Shown: positions 34,651 through 43,497, counted from the stretch's first letter. The stretch: DNA of 64,000 bases from Pseudonocardia kujensis (GCF_021283305.1 NZ_JAJSOK010000005.1:1-64000), one strand, 5' to 3'. Notes: generated from the letters alone by a model not told the origin. Numbers and translations: made by a program.

Positions 34651-35562
34651 ATGGCCTACGGCCCAGACGACCCCCGCAGCCAGCTCCCCGCGACGACGGT
34701 GCGCGCCGCGGAGGCGAATGCGCCCGCGCAGTACCTCGACTTCACCGCGCTGGCGCCGGACGAGATCAGCGAGCAGGGCAGTCGCACCTGGTGGGTGCGC
34801 GGGCAGAACTTCGCGCTGGCCTACACCCAGGCCCGGGCCGGGGAGAGCCTGCAGCGCAGCGGCCAGCCGGACGAGTACGTGGTGGTCTTCCCCCACGACA
34901 GTGCCGTCGCCAAGCTCACCGCCGGCAGCGACGAGGCCGCTGTGCAGGGGGCGGCGATGGTCGTGGTCCCGGCCGGGGACAGCCGCGTCGAGGTCACCGC
35001 GGATACCGCGGTTGTCCGGCTGTTCTCCGCGGCCTCCCCCGAGTTGTTGGCCCGCTGTCGCAACGACGCCGACTACGCCGAGCCGCACCCCAACGTCGCC
35101 CCGTTCGCGCCCTGGCCGGAGCCCGTCGGCGGGCCCGCGCTGCGCGTGTACCCGGTCGCCGCGCACCCCTACGAGCAGGGCCGCTTCGGCCGGCTGTTCC
35201 GGTGCAGCACCTTCATGGTGAACTTGTTCGACCCGGACTTCGGCCCGCGCGATCCCACCAAGCTGTCGCCCCATCACCACGACGACTTCGAGCAGTGCTC
35301 ACTCGCCGTCGACGGCCAGTACGTGCATCACATCCGCAACCCGTGGACCCCGGACATGGCCGACTGGCGCGACGACGAACACGTGCACGTCGCCAGCCCG
35401 TCGGTTGCGATCATCCCGCCCCCGTCGGTGCACACCAGCCAGTCCGTCGGCCAGGTCCGCAACCAGCTCATCGACATCTTCTGCCCGCCGCGGCACGACT
35501 TCTCCGCCAAGCCCGGCTGGGTGATCAACGCCGCCGAGTACCCCGTGCCGGAGCAGTCATGA
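34651..35562 (+). CDS. Cupin-fold protein, two-domain, unassigned
   Basis: 303 aa. The C-terminal half has a cupin metal site: LSPHHHDDFEQCSLAVDGQY and, further on, SVHTSQSVGQ. The N-terminal half (RAGESLQRSGQPDEYVVVFP, MVVVPAGDSRVEV) also looks like a cupin barrel, but with fewer metal ligands, so a bicupin is likely. The ATG has GAGGAG upstream. First gene of the operon divergent from iclR; its stop overlaps the aldolase start (ATGA). Could be a dioxygenase or isomerase acting before the aldolase. Confidence 0.6.
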   Translation: MAYGPDDPRSQLPATTVRAAEANAPAQYLDFTALAPDEISEQGSRTWWVRGQNFALAYTQARAGESLQRSGQPDEYVVVFPHDSAVAKLTAGSDEAAVQGAAMVVVPAGDSRVEVTADTAVVRLFSAASPELLARCRNDADYAEPHPNVAPFAPWPEPVGGPALRVYPVAAHPYEQGRFGRLFRCSTFMVNLFDPDFGPRDPTKLSPHHHDDFEQCSLAVDGQYVHHIRNPWTPDMADWRDDEHVHVASPSVAIIPPPSVHTSQSVGQVRNQLIDIFCPPRHDFSAKPGWVINAAEYPVPEQS

Positions 35563-36311
35563 CCACCTCGTTCCGCGAGCTGCTCGCCTCGCTGGACCGG
35601 ACCGCGTTCGGCAGCTGGGTCAAACTGCCCACCGTCGACAGCGTGGAGTTGCTGGTCCACGCCGGGTTCGACTTCCTCGTCGTGGACATGGAACATTCCC
35701 CGCTCGACGTGCTCACCGTGCACCAGCTGCTCGGCGCGGCCCGCGGCTGTGGGGTGCCGGCTCTGGTCCGGGTGCCGGACCGGACGCCGTCGACGATCTC
35801 GCGGGTCCTCGACTCGGGGGCCGCGGGAGTGCTCGTCCCCCACGTCGACACCGCGGCCGACGCCCGGACCGTCGTCTGCGCCGGGCGGTTCCCGCCGCAC
35901 GGGACCCGCGGCTACGGCCCCACCGTCCGGGCCGGCGCCTGGGGCGCCGACGTGCCCGGATACCGCGCCTCCGACGCAGAGATCGCTGTGATCCCGCAGC
36001 TGGAGAGCCGCGAGGCGATCGACGCCGTGCGCGAGATCGGCGCGGTCGAGGGGCTCGCCGCGCTCTTCGTCGGGCCCGCTGACCTCGCCGTTGCCACCGG
36101 GGTCGGCGCCGGCTCGCCGGAGTTCGCCGGACTGCTCGAGGACGTGGCCAGCGCCGCGAAGGAGCTGGAGCTCCCGCTCGGCACCGCCGTCGGCACCGCG
36201 GCGGCAGCGCGCGAGCTCGCCGCCCACCACGACTTCGTGATGCTTTCCAACGACGCCTCGATGCTGGGCGGGGCGGCTCGCGACCTGGTCGCCGAGGCGC
36301 GGGGAGACTGA
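35559..36311 (+). CDS. HpcH/HpaI-family class II aldolase
   Basis: 250 aa. Family features: FGSWVKLPTVDSVELLVHAG, DFLVVDMEHSPLD, ALVRVPDRTPSTISRVLDSG, GVLVPHVDTAADAR, PHGTRGYGP and LFVGPADLAVATG. The metal/pyruvate ligands (Glu and Asp of MEH/QLES and VGPADLA) are present. It cleaves or forms 4-hydroxy-2-oxo acids, giving pyruvate or glyoxylate plus an aldehyde. Coupled on both sides (ATGA with the cupin gene, TGATG with the quinone reductase gene). Confidence 0.9.
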   Translation: MTTSFRELLASLDRTAFGSWVKLPTVDSVELLVHAGFDFLVVDMEHSPLDVLTVHQLLGAARGCGVPALVRVPDRTPSTISRVLDSGAAGVLVPHVDTAADARTVVCAGRFPPHGTRGYGPTVRAGAWGADVPGYRASDAEIAVIPQLESREAIDAVREIGAVEGLAALFVGPADLAVATGVGAGSPEFAGLLEDVASAAKELELPLGTAVGTAAAARELAAHHDFVMLSNDASMLGGAARDLVAEARGD

Positions 36312-37054
36312 TGCACGCCCTTGTCCTCTACGCCCACCCCGAGCCGACGTCGTTCACCGCGGCCCTCAAGGACACCGCGGTCGGTGCCCTGACTCGGGCC
36401 GGGCACACTGTCGAGGTCTCCGACCTCTACGGAGAAGGCTTCGACGCCGTCGGCGACCGCCGCGACTTCACCACGGTCGCCGACCCCGACCGGTTCCACT
36501 ACCAGTCGGAGCAGGAACACGCCCACCGCTGCGGGGCCTTCGCTGCCGAGATCGCGCGTGAGCAGGCGCGTCTCGCCCGCGCCGAGCTGGTGGTCCCGGT
36601 CTTCCCGGTCTGGTGGGGCGGCATGCCCGCCATCCTCAAGGGCTGGTTCGACCGTGTCCTCGCCTACGGCTTCGCCTACGTCGACGGACACCGCTTCGAC
36701 TCCGGATTCTTCCGCGGGAAGTTCTGCCAGTTCGGCGCCGTCACCGGCGGAACCTCGCGCCGCTTTGCGCCCGACGGCACGTACGGCTCGATCGAGCAGG
36801 TGCTCTGGCCGATCACCCGCTGCATGGGCGAGTACCTCGGCATGGAGGTGCTGCCACCCTTCGTCGCCTATGCCGCTCCGCGCATCGAGGAACACGAGCG
36901 AGCGAGCTACCTCCGTGAGTGGGGCGACCTCCTGGTCGAGACGGCCAGACGCACCGAGCCTGCCCGGATCCCGCGGATGCTGGTCGATCGCAACGACGCC
37001 TCGCTACCCGGACAGGCCGCCCGCACGCTCATTGCCGAAGACCGCAGTCGCTGA
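36311..37054 (+). CDS. Flavodoxin-fold NAD(P)H:quinone oxidoreductase
   Basis: 247 aa of the NQO1/ModB (Flavodoxin_2) family. It begins HALVLYAHPEPTSFTAALKD and has PVFPVWWGGMPAILKGWFDR, the flavin-ring binding loop, with VLAYGFAY following. Uses NAD(P)H to reduce quinones or nitro/azo groups with FAD or FMN. The start shares one base with the aldolase stop. A quinone reductase in an aldolase operon suggests that an aromatic or quinone intermediate is handled. Confidence 0.88.
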   Translation: MHALVLYAHPEPTSFTAALKDTAVGALTRAGHTVEVSDLYGEGFDAVGDRRDFTTVADPDRFHYQSEQEHAHRCGAFAAEIAREQARLARAELVVPVFPVWWGGMPAILKGWFDRVLAYGFAYVDGHRFDSGFFRGKFCQFGAVTGGTSRRFAPDGTYGSIEQVLWPITRCMGEYLGMEVLPPFVAYAAPRIEEHERASYLREWGDLLVETARRTEPARIPRMLVDRNDASLPGQAARTLIAEDRSR

Positions 37055-37111
37055 CCAGACCTCCACGACACCGCTCACCGCCTAATCGGCACGACTCAGA
37101 CAAGGAAGACG

Positions 37112-37999
37112 ATGACCACAGAAGCGATCGACCAGGTCCTCGACGGGCTCGTCGACATGCACTGCCACTCCGGACCTTCCCCGATGCCCCGCGAGTTCGA
37201 CCACGCCGGCGGCGCCCGCGACGGCTGGGAACGACTCCGGATGCGCGCGATGGTCGCCAAGTGCCATCACCACAACACCCAGATGGACGTGCTCGCCCAG
37301 CGCCCGCTGCTGGCCGACATTCCGACCGAGGTCATCGGCGCGGTCGCGCTCAACTCCACCGTCGGCGGCCTGAATCTCGCCCAGGTCCAGCTCTGCCTCG
37401 GCCTGGGGGGCAAGGTCGTCTACCTGCCCACCGTGTCCTCGGGCCGGCACATCGACTGCCACGCCGAGAATCTCGGCTTCCCCACTCCCACCGTGAAGCT
37501 CACCGCCCAGCGCATCGAGGTCGTCCGCGACGGCACGGTCGTCCCCGAGCTCGAGCCGATCTTCGACCTGATCGCCGAGCACGACGCCGTCCTCAACGGC
37601 GGCCACCTCCACCCCGACGACATCAGCGCCTGCTTCGCCGCCGCACGCGAGCGCGGCGTCCGCAAGTTCGTCGTCTCCCACCCCGACTTCGTCATCGGAG
37701 CCGACCCCCGACAGTGCTCCAGCTACATCGAGCACGGCGCGCTGATCGAACACGAACTCCACATGTACGACCCGGGCGCGAAGATGCGATGGCCCGTCGA
37801 GCAGCTCATGAACTGGATCTCCGCACTCGGCCCCGAGAACACCCTGATCGGGTCCGACCTCGGCCAGGCCGGATTCCCCCGCCCGGTGGACGCCTTCCGC
37901 CGGGTCGCCGAGGCCCTCCTCGACCTCGGCCTGCCGGAGAAGGACCTCCGCCGCATCGTGCACGACAACCCTCGCGAGCTGCTCTCGCTCACCGACTGA
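37112..37999 (+). CDS. DUF6282 amidohydrolase-like protein
   Basis: 295 aa. An HxH metal motif near the N-terminus (GLVDMHCHSGPS), MVAKCHHHNTQ, then NGGHLHPDDISACFAAARER, FVVSHPDFV and LIGSDLGQAG give a metal-dependent TIM-barrel hydrolase pattern. I associate this with DUF6282, a family of unknown substrate found in catabolic clusters. It lies 57 bp after the quinone reductase gene and probably ends the operon. Confidence 0.8.
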   Translation: MTTEAIDQVLDGLVDMHCHSGPSPMPREFDHAGGARDGWERLRMRAMVAKCHHHNTQMDVLAQRPLLADIPTEVIGAVALNSTVGGLNLAQVQLCLGLGGKVVYLPTVSSGRHIDCHAENLGFPTPTVKLTAQRIEVVRDGTVVPELEPIFDLIAEHDAVLNGGHLHPDDISACFAAARERGVRKFVVSHPDFVIGADPRQCSSYIEHGALIEHELHMYDPGAKMRWPVEQLMNWISALGPENTLIGSDLGQAGFPRPVDAFRRVAEALLDLGLPEKDLRRIVHDNPRELLSLTD

Positions 38000-38040
38000 G
38001 CGGGGCGCGAACCGGCGGTATGCCGGAAGGGTGTCGGTCG

Positions 38041-38078
38041 CCCGGCACCGGGCAGGCGTCTCTGTCCCCTGTGCCGGG
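38041..38078 (+). terminator. Possible hairpin after the DUF6282 gene
   Basis: CCCGGCAC (38041-38048) pairs with GTGCCGGG (38071-38078) with a long loop that can itself fold (CCCGGCACCGGG). About 40 bp after the stop codon. Confidence 0.35.
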
Positions 38079-38341
38079 CACCCGGTCGCTCGCCGCGAGC
38101 CGCCCCGCGAGCGACGGCTGCGTGGGGGCCAGCGTTCCTCTCCTGGAGCCCAGGTCGGTGCTCCGGCAACGGCAGCCGGGTGAAGGGCCGAGGGCTGCGT
38201 CACTACGTACTCCCTGTCCCGTACGCATTGCACCGTCGCCGGGAGGAGGTCCGCGGCCGCACGTCTGTGGGTCCCCCGCTTCGGCGGAGCCTGCGAGCCA
38301 CTGAGCGCCCTCGCTGTAGAGGCGCTCGACCGCCTCGCCGG

Positions 38342-38695
38342 TCAGCCCGGGCAGCCCGGGCGCCACAGTGAATCCGGCCTGCGTCTGGAGGTGGCCAAGG
38401 TGGCGGGAGCCGGTCGGGAACCGCCCAAGCAGTGTCGGGTCCAGCTCCAGCCGTGAAGCGGGATCGACGACGTCGAGTCGGTCCTTCTCATGGATCGGCT
38501 ACCGGCGCACGATCTTCCAGCCCCTGCGGCGCCTCCTGATCGTCGGTCTGGCCGGCGTCGAGCTCGTACTCCTCGGTGACCTCTCGCGGCGCCGGGCGTC
38601 GTCGGCTGCACGAGATCCAGCTCGTCGGCGACGTACCTCGGTCCCCACGCCGCCTCACGCTCGGCCGCGAGGGCCCGGACCTCGCCGTCGGACAT
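38342..38695 (-). pseudogene. Unassigned decayed ORF
   Basis: An ATG at 38695 opens MSDGEVRALAAEREAAWGPR and continues protein-like for about 35 codons. Similarity to normal protein then jumps frames (REVTEEYELDAGQTDDQ, then DPASRLELDPTLLGRFPTG and GLTGEAVERLYSEGA). I cannot name the family. The rest of 38,000-38,870 holds nothing else recognisable. Confidence 0.3.
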
Positions 38696-38873
38696 CTCGA
38701 TTTCTTCGCGCTCGATCTCCGGGCGCCCGAGGGCTCGCCGGGCCGCGCGAGAAGCAGCAGACGCGTCGATCCGGCCGGGGCTCGGCGCGGGCCCCGAGTG
38801 CGTCTTCGCCGGTGTGCTCGCGCAGGTCCCGTTCCACCCCACTGTGCAGCACCTGTACCCCCTTGCGCTCACT

Positions 38874-38891
38874 ACTGTACGTACGTACAGT
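38874..38891. promoter_or_regulatory. Perfect 18-bp palindrome, TetR-type operator candidate
   Basis: ACTGTACGTACGTACAGT, perfectly symmetric, 30 bp upstream of the 47-aa ORF that leads the cyclase operon. The only TetR regulator of the window ends that operon (42443-43048), which makes autoregulation of the operon plausible. Confidence 0.55.
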
Positions 38892-38920
38892 CGGCTCATG
38901 CCTCAGAGGCGGAGCCCCCG

Positions 38921-39064
38921 ATGACACTGCTCTCTCTCCTCGTCGCGGTCGCCTCGGCGACGGTCCTCGTGGCGAGCCCCCTGGTGATCGCGCGCATGTG
39001 GGGCCGCGCACCTGACGGCGATCCACTGTCCCAGCCGGTGCTCGGGCGGCAGGGGCGACGATGA
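38921..39064 (+). CDS. 47-aa single-pass membrane protein
   Basis: Begins MTLLSLLVAVASATVLVASP followed by LVIARMWGR: one hydrophobic helix, then a short polar tail ending GRQGRR. AGGCGGAG lies upstream. Its stop overlaps the start of the cyclase gene (ATGA), a sign of real translation and coupling. No family recognised; it may be a small membrane partner or mainly a leader for the operon. Too short to be found by size-filtered gene callers. Confidence 0.55.
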   Translation: MTLLSLLVAVASATVLVASPLVIARMWGRAPDGDPLSQPVLGRQGRR

Positions 39065-39834
39065 GGAGACTGGTGGACATCTCGGTGTCCCTGCGGGCGG
39101 ACATCGCGTCCGACCCTCCGGGTCACCTGCCCCGGATCGCCTACTACTCCCACGAGCAGACCGCGGACGACGTCCTGTCGTTCTTCCCGGGCGCGACGCG
39201 GGAGGACCTTCCGGACGGGGAGGGATGGGCGATCGAGCGCGTGCAGATCACCACCCACAACGGCACCCATCTCGACGCGCCCTACCACTACGCCTCAACG
39301 ATGGACGGCGGCGCGCGGGCGATCACCATCGACGAGGTGCCGCTCGAGTGGTGCCTGCAACCGGCGGTCAAGCTCGACTTCCGCCACCTTCCCTCCGGCT
39401 ACGTCGCCACCCGTGCCGACGTGCAGGCGGAGCTGAAGCGGATCGGGCACGAGCTCGCCCCGTTGGAGATCGTGGTGGTCAACACCGCTGCCGGTGCCCG
39501 CTACGGCGAACCGGACTACGTGTCGTCGGGCTGCGGGATGGGGCGGGACGCCACGTTGTTCCTGCTCGAGCAGGGGGTGCGGTTGACCGGGACCGACGCC
39601 TGGAGCTGGGACGCACCCTTCGTGCACACCGCCGCCCGGTACGCCGCGGAGCACGACCCCAGCGTGATCTGGGAGGGCCACCGCGTCGGCCGCGAGATCG
39701 GCTACTGCCATCTCGAGAAGCTGGCCAACCTCGAGTCACTACCCGACGCCGGGTTCCAGATCTCCTGTTTCCCCGTCAAGGTCCACGCCGGGTCCGCGGG
39801 CTGGACCCGGGCCGTCGCGATCCTCGACCACTGA
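39061..39834 (+). CDS. Cyclase-family metal hydrolase (kynurenine formamidase-like)
   Basis: 257 aa of the PF04199 cyclase family. The zinc/manganese motif HxGTHxDxPxH is present as HNGTHLDAPYH (H66, H70, D72, H76). Later VSSGCGMGRDATLFLLEQGV and GTDAWSWDAPFVHTA are typical. Members hydrolyse amides (N-formylkynurenine, isatin) or lactones. It is coupled to the 47-aa protein and followed after 32 bp by a large hydrolase, so the pathway probably includes two hydrolytic steps. Confidence 0.88.
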   Translation: MRRLVDISVSLRADIASDPPGHLPRIAYYSHEQTADDVLSFFPGATREDLPDGEGWAIERVQITTHNGTHLDAPYHYASTMDGGARAITIDEVPLEWCLQPAVKLDFRHLPSGYVATRADVQAELKRIGHELAPLEIVVVNTAAGARYGEPDYVSSGCGMGRDATLFLLEQGVRLTGTDAWSWDAPFVHTAARYAAEHDPSVIWEGHRVGREIGYCHLEKLANLESLPDAGFQISCFPVKVHAGSAGWTRAVAILDH

Positions 39835-39866
39835 CCCCGATTCCCCACGAGGAAGTGAGGAACACC

Positions 39867-41621
39867 GTGACCGACGAGCACCATCGCACCGAGCTCGCAG
39901 CCGGCATGCGCATCGACTGGAACGTCCCGATCCCGGTCGACGACGGGACGATCCTGCGCGCGGACGTCTTCCGCCCCGACGACGCCGATCCGCACCCCGT
40001 CCTGATAACCTACGGCCCCTACGGGAAGGGCCTGCACTTCGCCGAGGGCTTCCCCGCCCAGTGGCAGAAACTCGCCGCCGAGCACCCCGACGTGGTCGAC
40101 GGGTCGACGAACGCCTACCAGGCCTGGGAGGTCGTTGACCCCGAGCGCTGGGTGCCCCACGGCTACGTGTGCATCCGGGTCGACTCCCGCGGGTCCGGCT
40201 GGTCTCCGGGCCGTATCGACCCCTTCTCCCCACGCGAGACCCGCGACTACTACGAGGCGATCGAATGGGCCGCCGCGCAGCCCTGGAGCAACGGCCGGGT
40301 CGGCCTCAACGGGGTGTCGTACTACGCGATGAACCAGTGGCTGGTCGCGGCGCAGCGCCCGCCCCACCTGGCCGCGATCTGCCCGTTCGAGGGCGCCTCG
40401 GACCTGTACCGGGACGCCACCCACCACGGCGGGATCGTCTCCGAGTTCTGGGCCACGTGGTACCCGTTCCAGGTCATGAACGTGCAGTACGGCCTCGGCG
40501 AGAAGGGCCGCACCAACCCGAACACCGGCCAGTCCATCGCCGGCCCCGAGACGCTCGACGAGGAGGTCCGCGCCGCGAACCGGGTCGACATCCGCGCCGA
40601 GATCCTGGCCCATCCGCTCGACGACGAGTTCTACGCGCAGCGCCGCGCCGACCTGGGCGCGATCGAGGTCCCGGTGCTCTCCGCCGCGAACTGGGGCGGC
40701 CAGGGCCTGCACTCCCGCGGGAACTTCACCGGCTTCACCGACGCGGGCTCCACGCAGAAGTGGCTGGAGGTCCACGGCCTCGAGCACTGGACCGAGTTCT
40801 ACACCGCCTACGGCCGCGACCTGCAGAAACGGTTCTTCGACCACTTCCTCCTCGACGTGGACAACGGCTGGGACCGCCAACCCCCGGTGCAGCTGCAGGT
40901 CCGCGACGTCGACGGTGGGTTCACCCGGCGCGCCGAGCACGAATGGCCCCTGGCGCGGACGAACTGGACCTCCTACTACCTCGATTTCGACCGCCGGGCG
41001 CTGTCCACCGAGCCGCCCAGGACAGCGTCGGCCGCGGAGTTCGACGCCCTGGGCGAGGGGGTCACCCTGCTCGCCGAGCCGTTCGCCGAGGACACCGAGA
41101 TCACCGGCCCGTCGGCCACGAGCCTCACGCTGCGCTCGTCCACCACCGACGCCGATCTGTTCGTCGTCCTCCGCCTGTTCGACCCGCACGGCGAGGAGGT
41201 GCTGTTCACCGCGGCCGTCGAACCGCGCGCGCCACTGTCGCAGGGCTGGTTGCGGGCCTCGCACCGCAAGCTCGACCCGGACCGGAGCCGGCCCTACCAG
41301 CCCTGGCACACCCATGACGAGTTCCAGCCGCTGGAACCGGGCGAGCCGTACCGGGTGGACGTGGAGATCTGGCCCACCTGCATCGTCGCGCCCGCCGGGT
41401 ACCGTCTGGGGTTGACGATCCTCGGCCGCGACTACGACAACGGGCTGCCCGAGCCGCACCCGATGATCTACCAGCGGGCGATGACCGGATCCGGATGCTG
41501 GTGGCACACCGACCCCGACGACCGCCCCGTCCAGGTCTTCGGCGGGCGCACCACCCTGCAGAGCACGCCCGAGCTGCCCGCCACCCTCCTCGTCCCGATC
41601 ATCCCCGGAGCCGCCTCGTGA
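39867..41621 (+). CDS. CocE/NonD-family serine hydrolase
   Basis: 584 aa. X-Pro dipeptidyl-peptidase S15 core followed by a C-terminal jelly-roll domain (PF08530, from about residue 350). It starts near ELAAGMRIDWNVPIPVDDGT. The nucleophile Ser is in VGLNGVSYYAMNQW and the probable catalytic His in HGLEHWTEF. The oxyanion region is YGPYGKG and the early RVDSRGSGWSPG loop is conserved. These enzymes cleave esters or amides such as cocaine, nonactin or acylated antibiotics. The GTG at 39867 follows GTGAGG. The stop overlaps the BKACE start. Confidence 0.88.
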   Translation: MTDEHHRTELAAGMRIDWNVPIPVDDGTILRADVFRPDDADPHPVLITYGPYGKGLHFAEGFPAQWQKLAAEHPDVVDGSTNAYQAWEVVDPERWVPHGYVCIRVDSRGSGWSPGRIDPFSPRETRDYYEAIEWAAAQPWSNGRVGLNGVSYYAMNQWLVAAQRPPHLAAICPFEGASDLYRDATHHGGIVSEFWATWYPFQVMNVQYGLGEKGRTNPNTGQSIAGPETLDEEVRAANRVDIRAEILAHPLDDEFYAQRRADLGAIEVPVLSAANWGGQGLHSRGNFTGFTDAGSTQKWLEVHGLEHWTEFYTAYGRDLQKRFFDHFLLDVDNGWDRQPPVQLQVRDVDGGFTRRAEHEWPLARTNWTSYYLDFDRRALSTEPPRTASAAEFDALGEGVTLLAEPFAEDTEITGPSATSLTLRSSTTDADLFVVLRLFDPHGEEVLFTAAVEPRAPLSQGWLRASHRKLDPDRSRPYQPWHTHDEFQPLEPGEPYRVDVEIWPTCIVAPAGYRLGLTILGRDYDNGLPEPHPMIYQRAMTGSGCWWHTDPDDRPVQVFGGRTTLQSTPELPATLLVPIIPGAAS

Positions 41622-42433
41622 GTGTCGTCGTCACCGTCGCCCCCACCGGTCCGATCGCCTCCAAGCAGGACAATCCGCACCTGCCCACCCAGCCCGACGA
41701 GATCGCCGACGCGGTCGCTCGGGCGTACGAGGCGGGGGCCTCGGTCGCCCACATCCACCTGCGCGACACCGAGCACCGGCCCACCGCCGACCCGGACATC
41801 GCCCGCCGCACCATGGACCTGATCGCCGAGCGGTGCCCGATCCTCATCCAGCTCTCCACCGGGGTGGGGCTCAGCGTCCCCTTCGACGAGCGCGCCGCGC
41901 TCGTCGAGCTCCGACCGCGGATGGCCACGCTCAACCCGTGCAGCATGAGCTTCGGGGCGGGCGAGTTCCGCAACCCGCCCGCCGAGGTCCGGCACCTCGC
42001 CGCTCGGATGGCCGAACTGGGCGTCAAGCCGGAGCTGGAGATCTACGACACCGGCCACCTCGACGCCTGCCTGCGCCTGCGCTACGAGGGGCTGCTGCCC
42101 GACGAACCCCTGCAGTTCTCCCTCGTCCTCGGCGTCGCCGGGGGCATGGCCGCGACCCCGGAGAACCTGCTCACCATGGTGCGCAGGCTCCCACCTGGCG
42201 CCGTCTGGCAGGTCATCGCGATCGGCCGCCGCAACCTCGAGCTCACCGCCATCGCGCTCGCCCTCGGCGGCAACGCCCGCGCCGGCTTGGAGGACACCCT
42301 CTACCTGCGCAAGGGCGAGCTCAGCCCCGGCAGCCTCCCCCTCGTGGAACGCACCGTCGCCCTCGCTCGCGCCCTCGACCTGCCCATCGCCGGCGTGGAG
42401 GAGACCAGCGACCTGCTGCGGCTCACGCCGTAG
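41618..42433 (+). CDS. BKACE (DUF849) beta-keto acid cleavage enzyme
   Basis: 271 aa. Zn ligands H45 and H47 in VAHIHLRDTEHRPT and the Glu in ARAGLEDTLYLRKGEL. STGVG and LNPCSMSFGAGEF fit the beta-keto acid cleavage family, which condenses a beta-keto acid with acetyl-CoA to give a CoA ester plus acetoacetate. The presence of a BKACE implies that the operon's substrate is cut down to a beta-keto acid. GTG start overlapping the hydrolase stop. Confidence 0.88.
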   Translation: MSVVVTVAPTGPIASKQDNPHLPTQPDEIADAVARAYEAGASVAHIHLRDTEHRPTADPDIARRTMDLIAERCPILIQLSTGVGLSVPFDERAALVELRPRMATLNPCSMSFGAGEFRNPPAEVRHLAARMAELGVKPELEIYDTGHLDACLRLRYEGLLPDEPLQFSLVLGVAGGMAATPENLLTMVRRLPPGAVWQVIAIGRRNLELTAIALALGGNARAGLEDTLYLRKGELSPGSLPLVERTVALARALDLPIAGVEETSDLLRLTP

Positions 42434-42442
42434 GGTGGCGTC

Positions 42443-43048
42443 GTGACCACGACCGCCACCTCCAAACGCGAGCAGGTCCTCGCCGCGGCCGAGGTCGTGT
42501 TCGCGCGCAAGGGTTTCGACGGCGCCACGATGCGCGAGGTGGCCGAGGCCGCGGGCGTCGGCCTCTCCTTGGTCGTGTACCACTTCACCACCAAGGAGGG
42601 GCTCTACCAGTCCATCTTCGAGGCCCGCCAGTACGTCAACGACGACCGGCTGGCCCGGCTGCGCGAGGTGACCGATCCGCAGGCACCCGACGCGCTGGAC
42701 CGGCTGGTGTCCGCCTTCGTGGATCCCGTCCTCGATCTGCACGACGACCCGGCGGACGTCTGGTTCGCCCGGCTCGTGCTCCGCGAGGCCTCCGACCCCT
42801 CCAGCCAGGACCGCGCGATCATCTCCGGGCTGTTCGACCCGATGGCCCGCGAGTTCGTGGCCGCCCTCGAGCGGATCCTGCCGGACCGCCCGCCCGGCTA
42901 CCACGCCTGGGCCTACCTGTTCGCCGTCGGAGCCCTCACCCAAAGTTCCTTCGACGCGCGCATCGACAACATCGCAGGCCCCGACGCTGCCGGGGGCAAG
43001 CGTGAACACCTGCGCCGTTTCCTCACCGCTGCCCTGCGCCACAGCTGA
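42443..43048 (+). CDS. TetR-family transcriptional regulator
   Basis: 201 aa. N-terminal HTH: EQVLAAAEVVFARKGFDGAT then MREVAEAAGVGLSLVVYHFT, followed by KEGLY and a C-terminal ligand domain of the CerR/DUF1956-like kind (DPVLDLHDDPADVWFARLVL). GTG start 9 bp after the BKACE stop, so it is co-transcribed with the enzymes. The 18-bp palindrome in front of the operon is its best candidate target. Confidence 0.9.
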   Translation: MTTTATSKREQVLAAAEVVFARKGFDGATMREVAEAAGVGLSLVVYHFTTKEGLYQSIFEARQYVNDDRLARLREVTDPQAPDALDRLVSAFVDPVLDLHDDPADVWFARLVLREASDPSSQDRAIISGLFDPMAREFVAALERILPDRPPGYHAWAYLFAVGALTQSSFDARIDNIAGPDAAGGKREHLRRFLTAALRHS

Positions 43049-43074
43049 CCCTTCACCATTCCAAATCCAGCTTC

Positions 43075-43092
43075 GGCTGGATCCGCCGCGGC
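43075..43092 (+). terminator. Short UUCG hairpin after the TetR gene
   Basis: ATCCAGC-TTCG-GCTGGAT, a 7-bp stem closed by a stable tetraloop, 26 bp after the TetR stop. Confidence 0.55.
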
Positions 43093-43380
43093 CGGATCGA
43101 CTTGGCGGCGCTTGGCGAAATGCAGATCTCCCGGAGTGGCTGGCTCGCCGACCGGGGCGGCGACCGACCGACTCCCCTGATCCACACGGTGGGCATTTCC
43201 CGAGGGAACGCCGATCACGGTCGAGATCACCGAGGATGCTGCGGGCCGGGCGAGGAGCCCCGAACGTGGGCGCTGACGGGACGAACGCCGACCGGCCCGG
43301 CAGTGGTCGGCACGGCGTGGATGCTCCCGGGCTGAGCAGCGGGCCGCAGCGGGCCGTTCGTTCGATGGCGCCCGGTCGCG

Positions 43381-43397
43381 TGGGGCAAATTGGGACA
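43381..43397. promoter_or_regulatory. 7-3-7 inverted repeat, AcoR-type site in front of the LLM operon
   Basis: TGGGGCAAATTGGGACA (TGGGGCA-AAT-TGGGACA), 100 bp upstream of the LLM monooxygenase start. The same layout occurs twice in front of the MBL gene. The rest of 43,093-43,497 holds no gene and is probably promoter and leader. Confidence 0.55.
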
Positions 43398-43497
43398 CGA
43401 ACGAGAGCCCTTCCCGAGGTTCGATCGACACGTCAGCAAGCCAATCGTCCTCGGACCCGGCGTGCCCGCCGGTCCTGTACCTCGAGGGAGCCCGACG

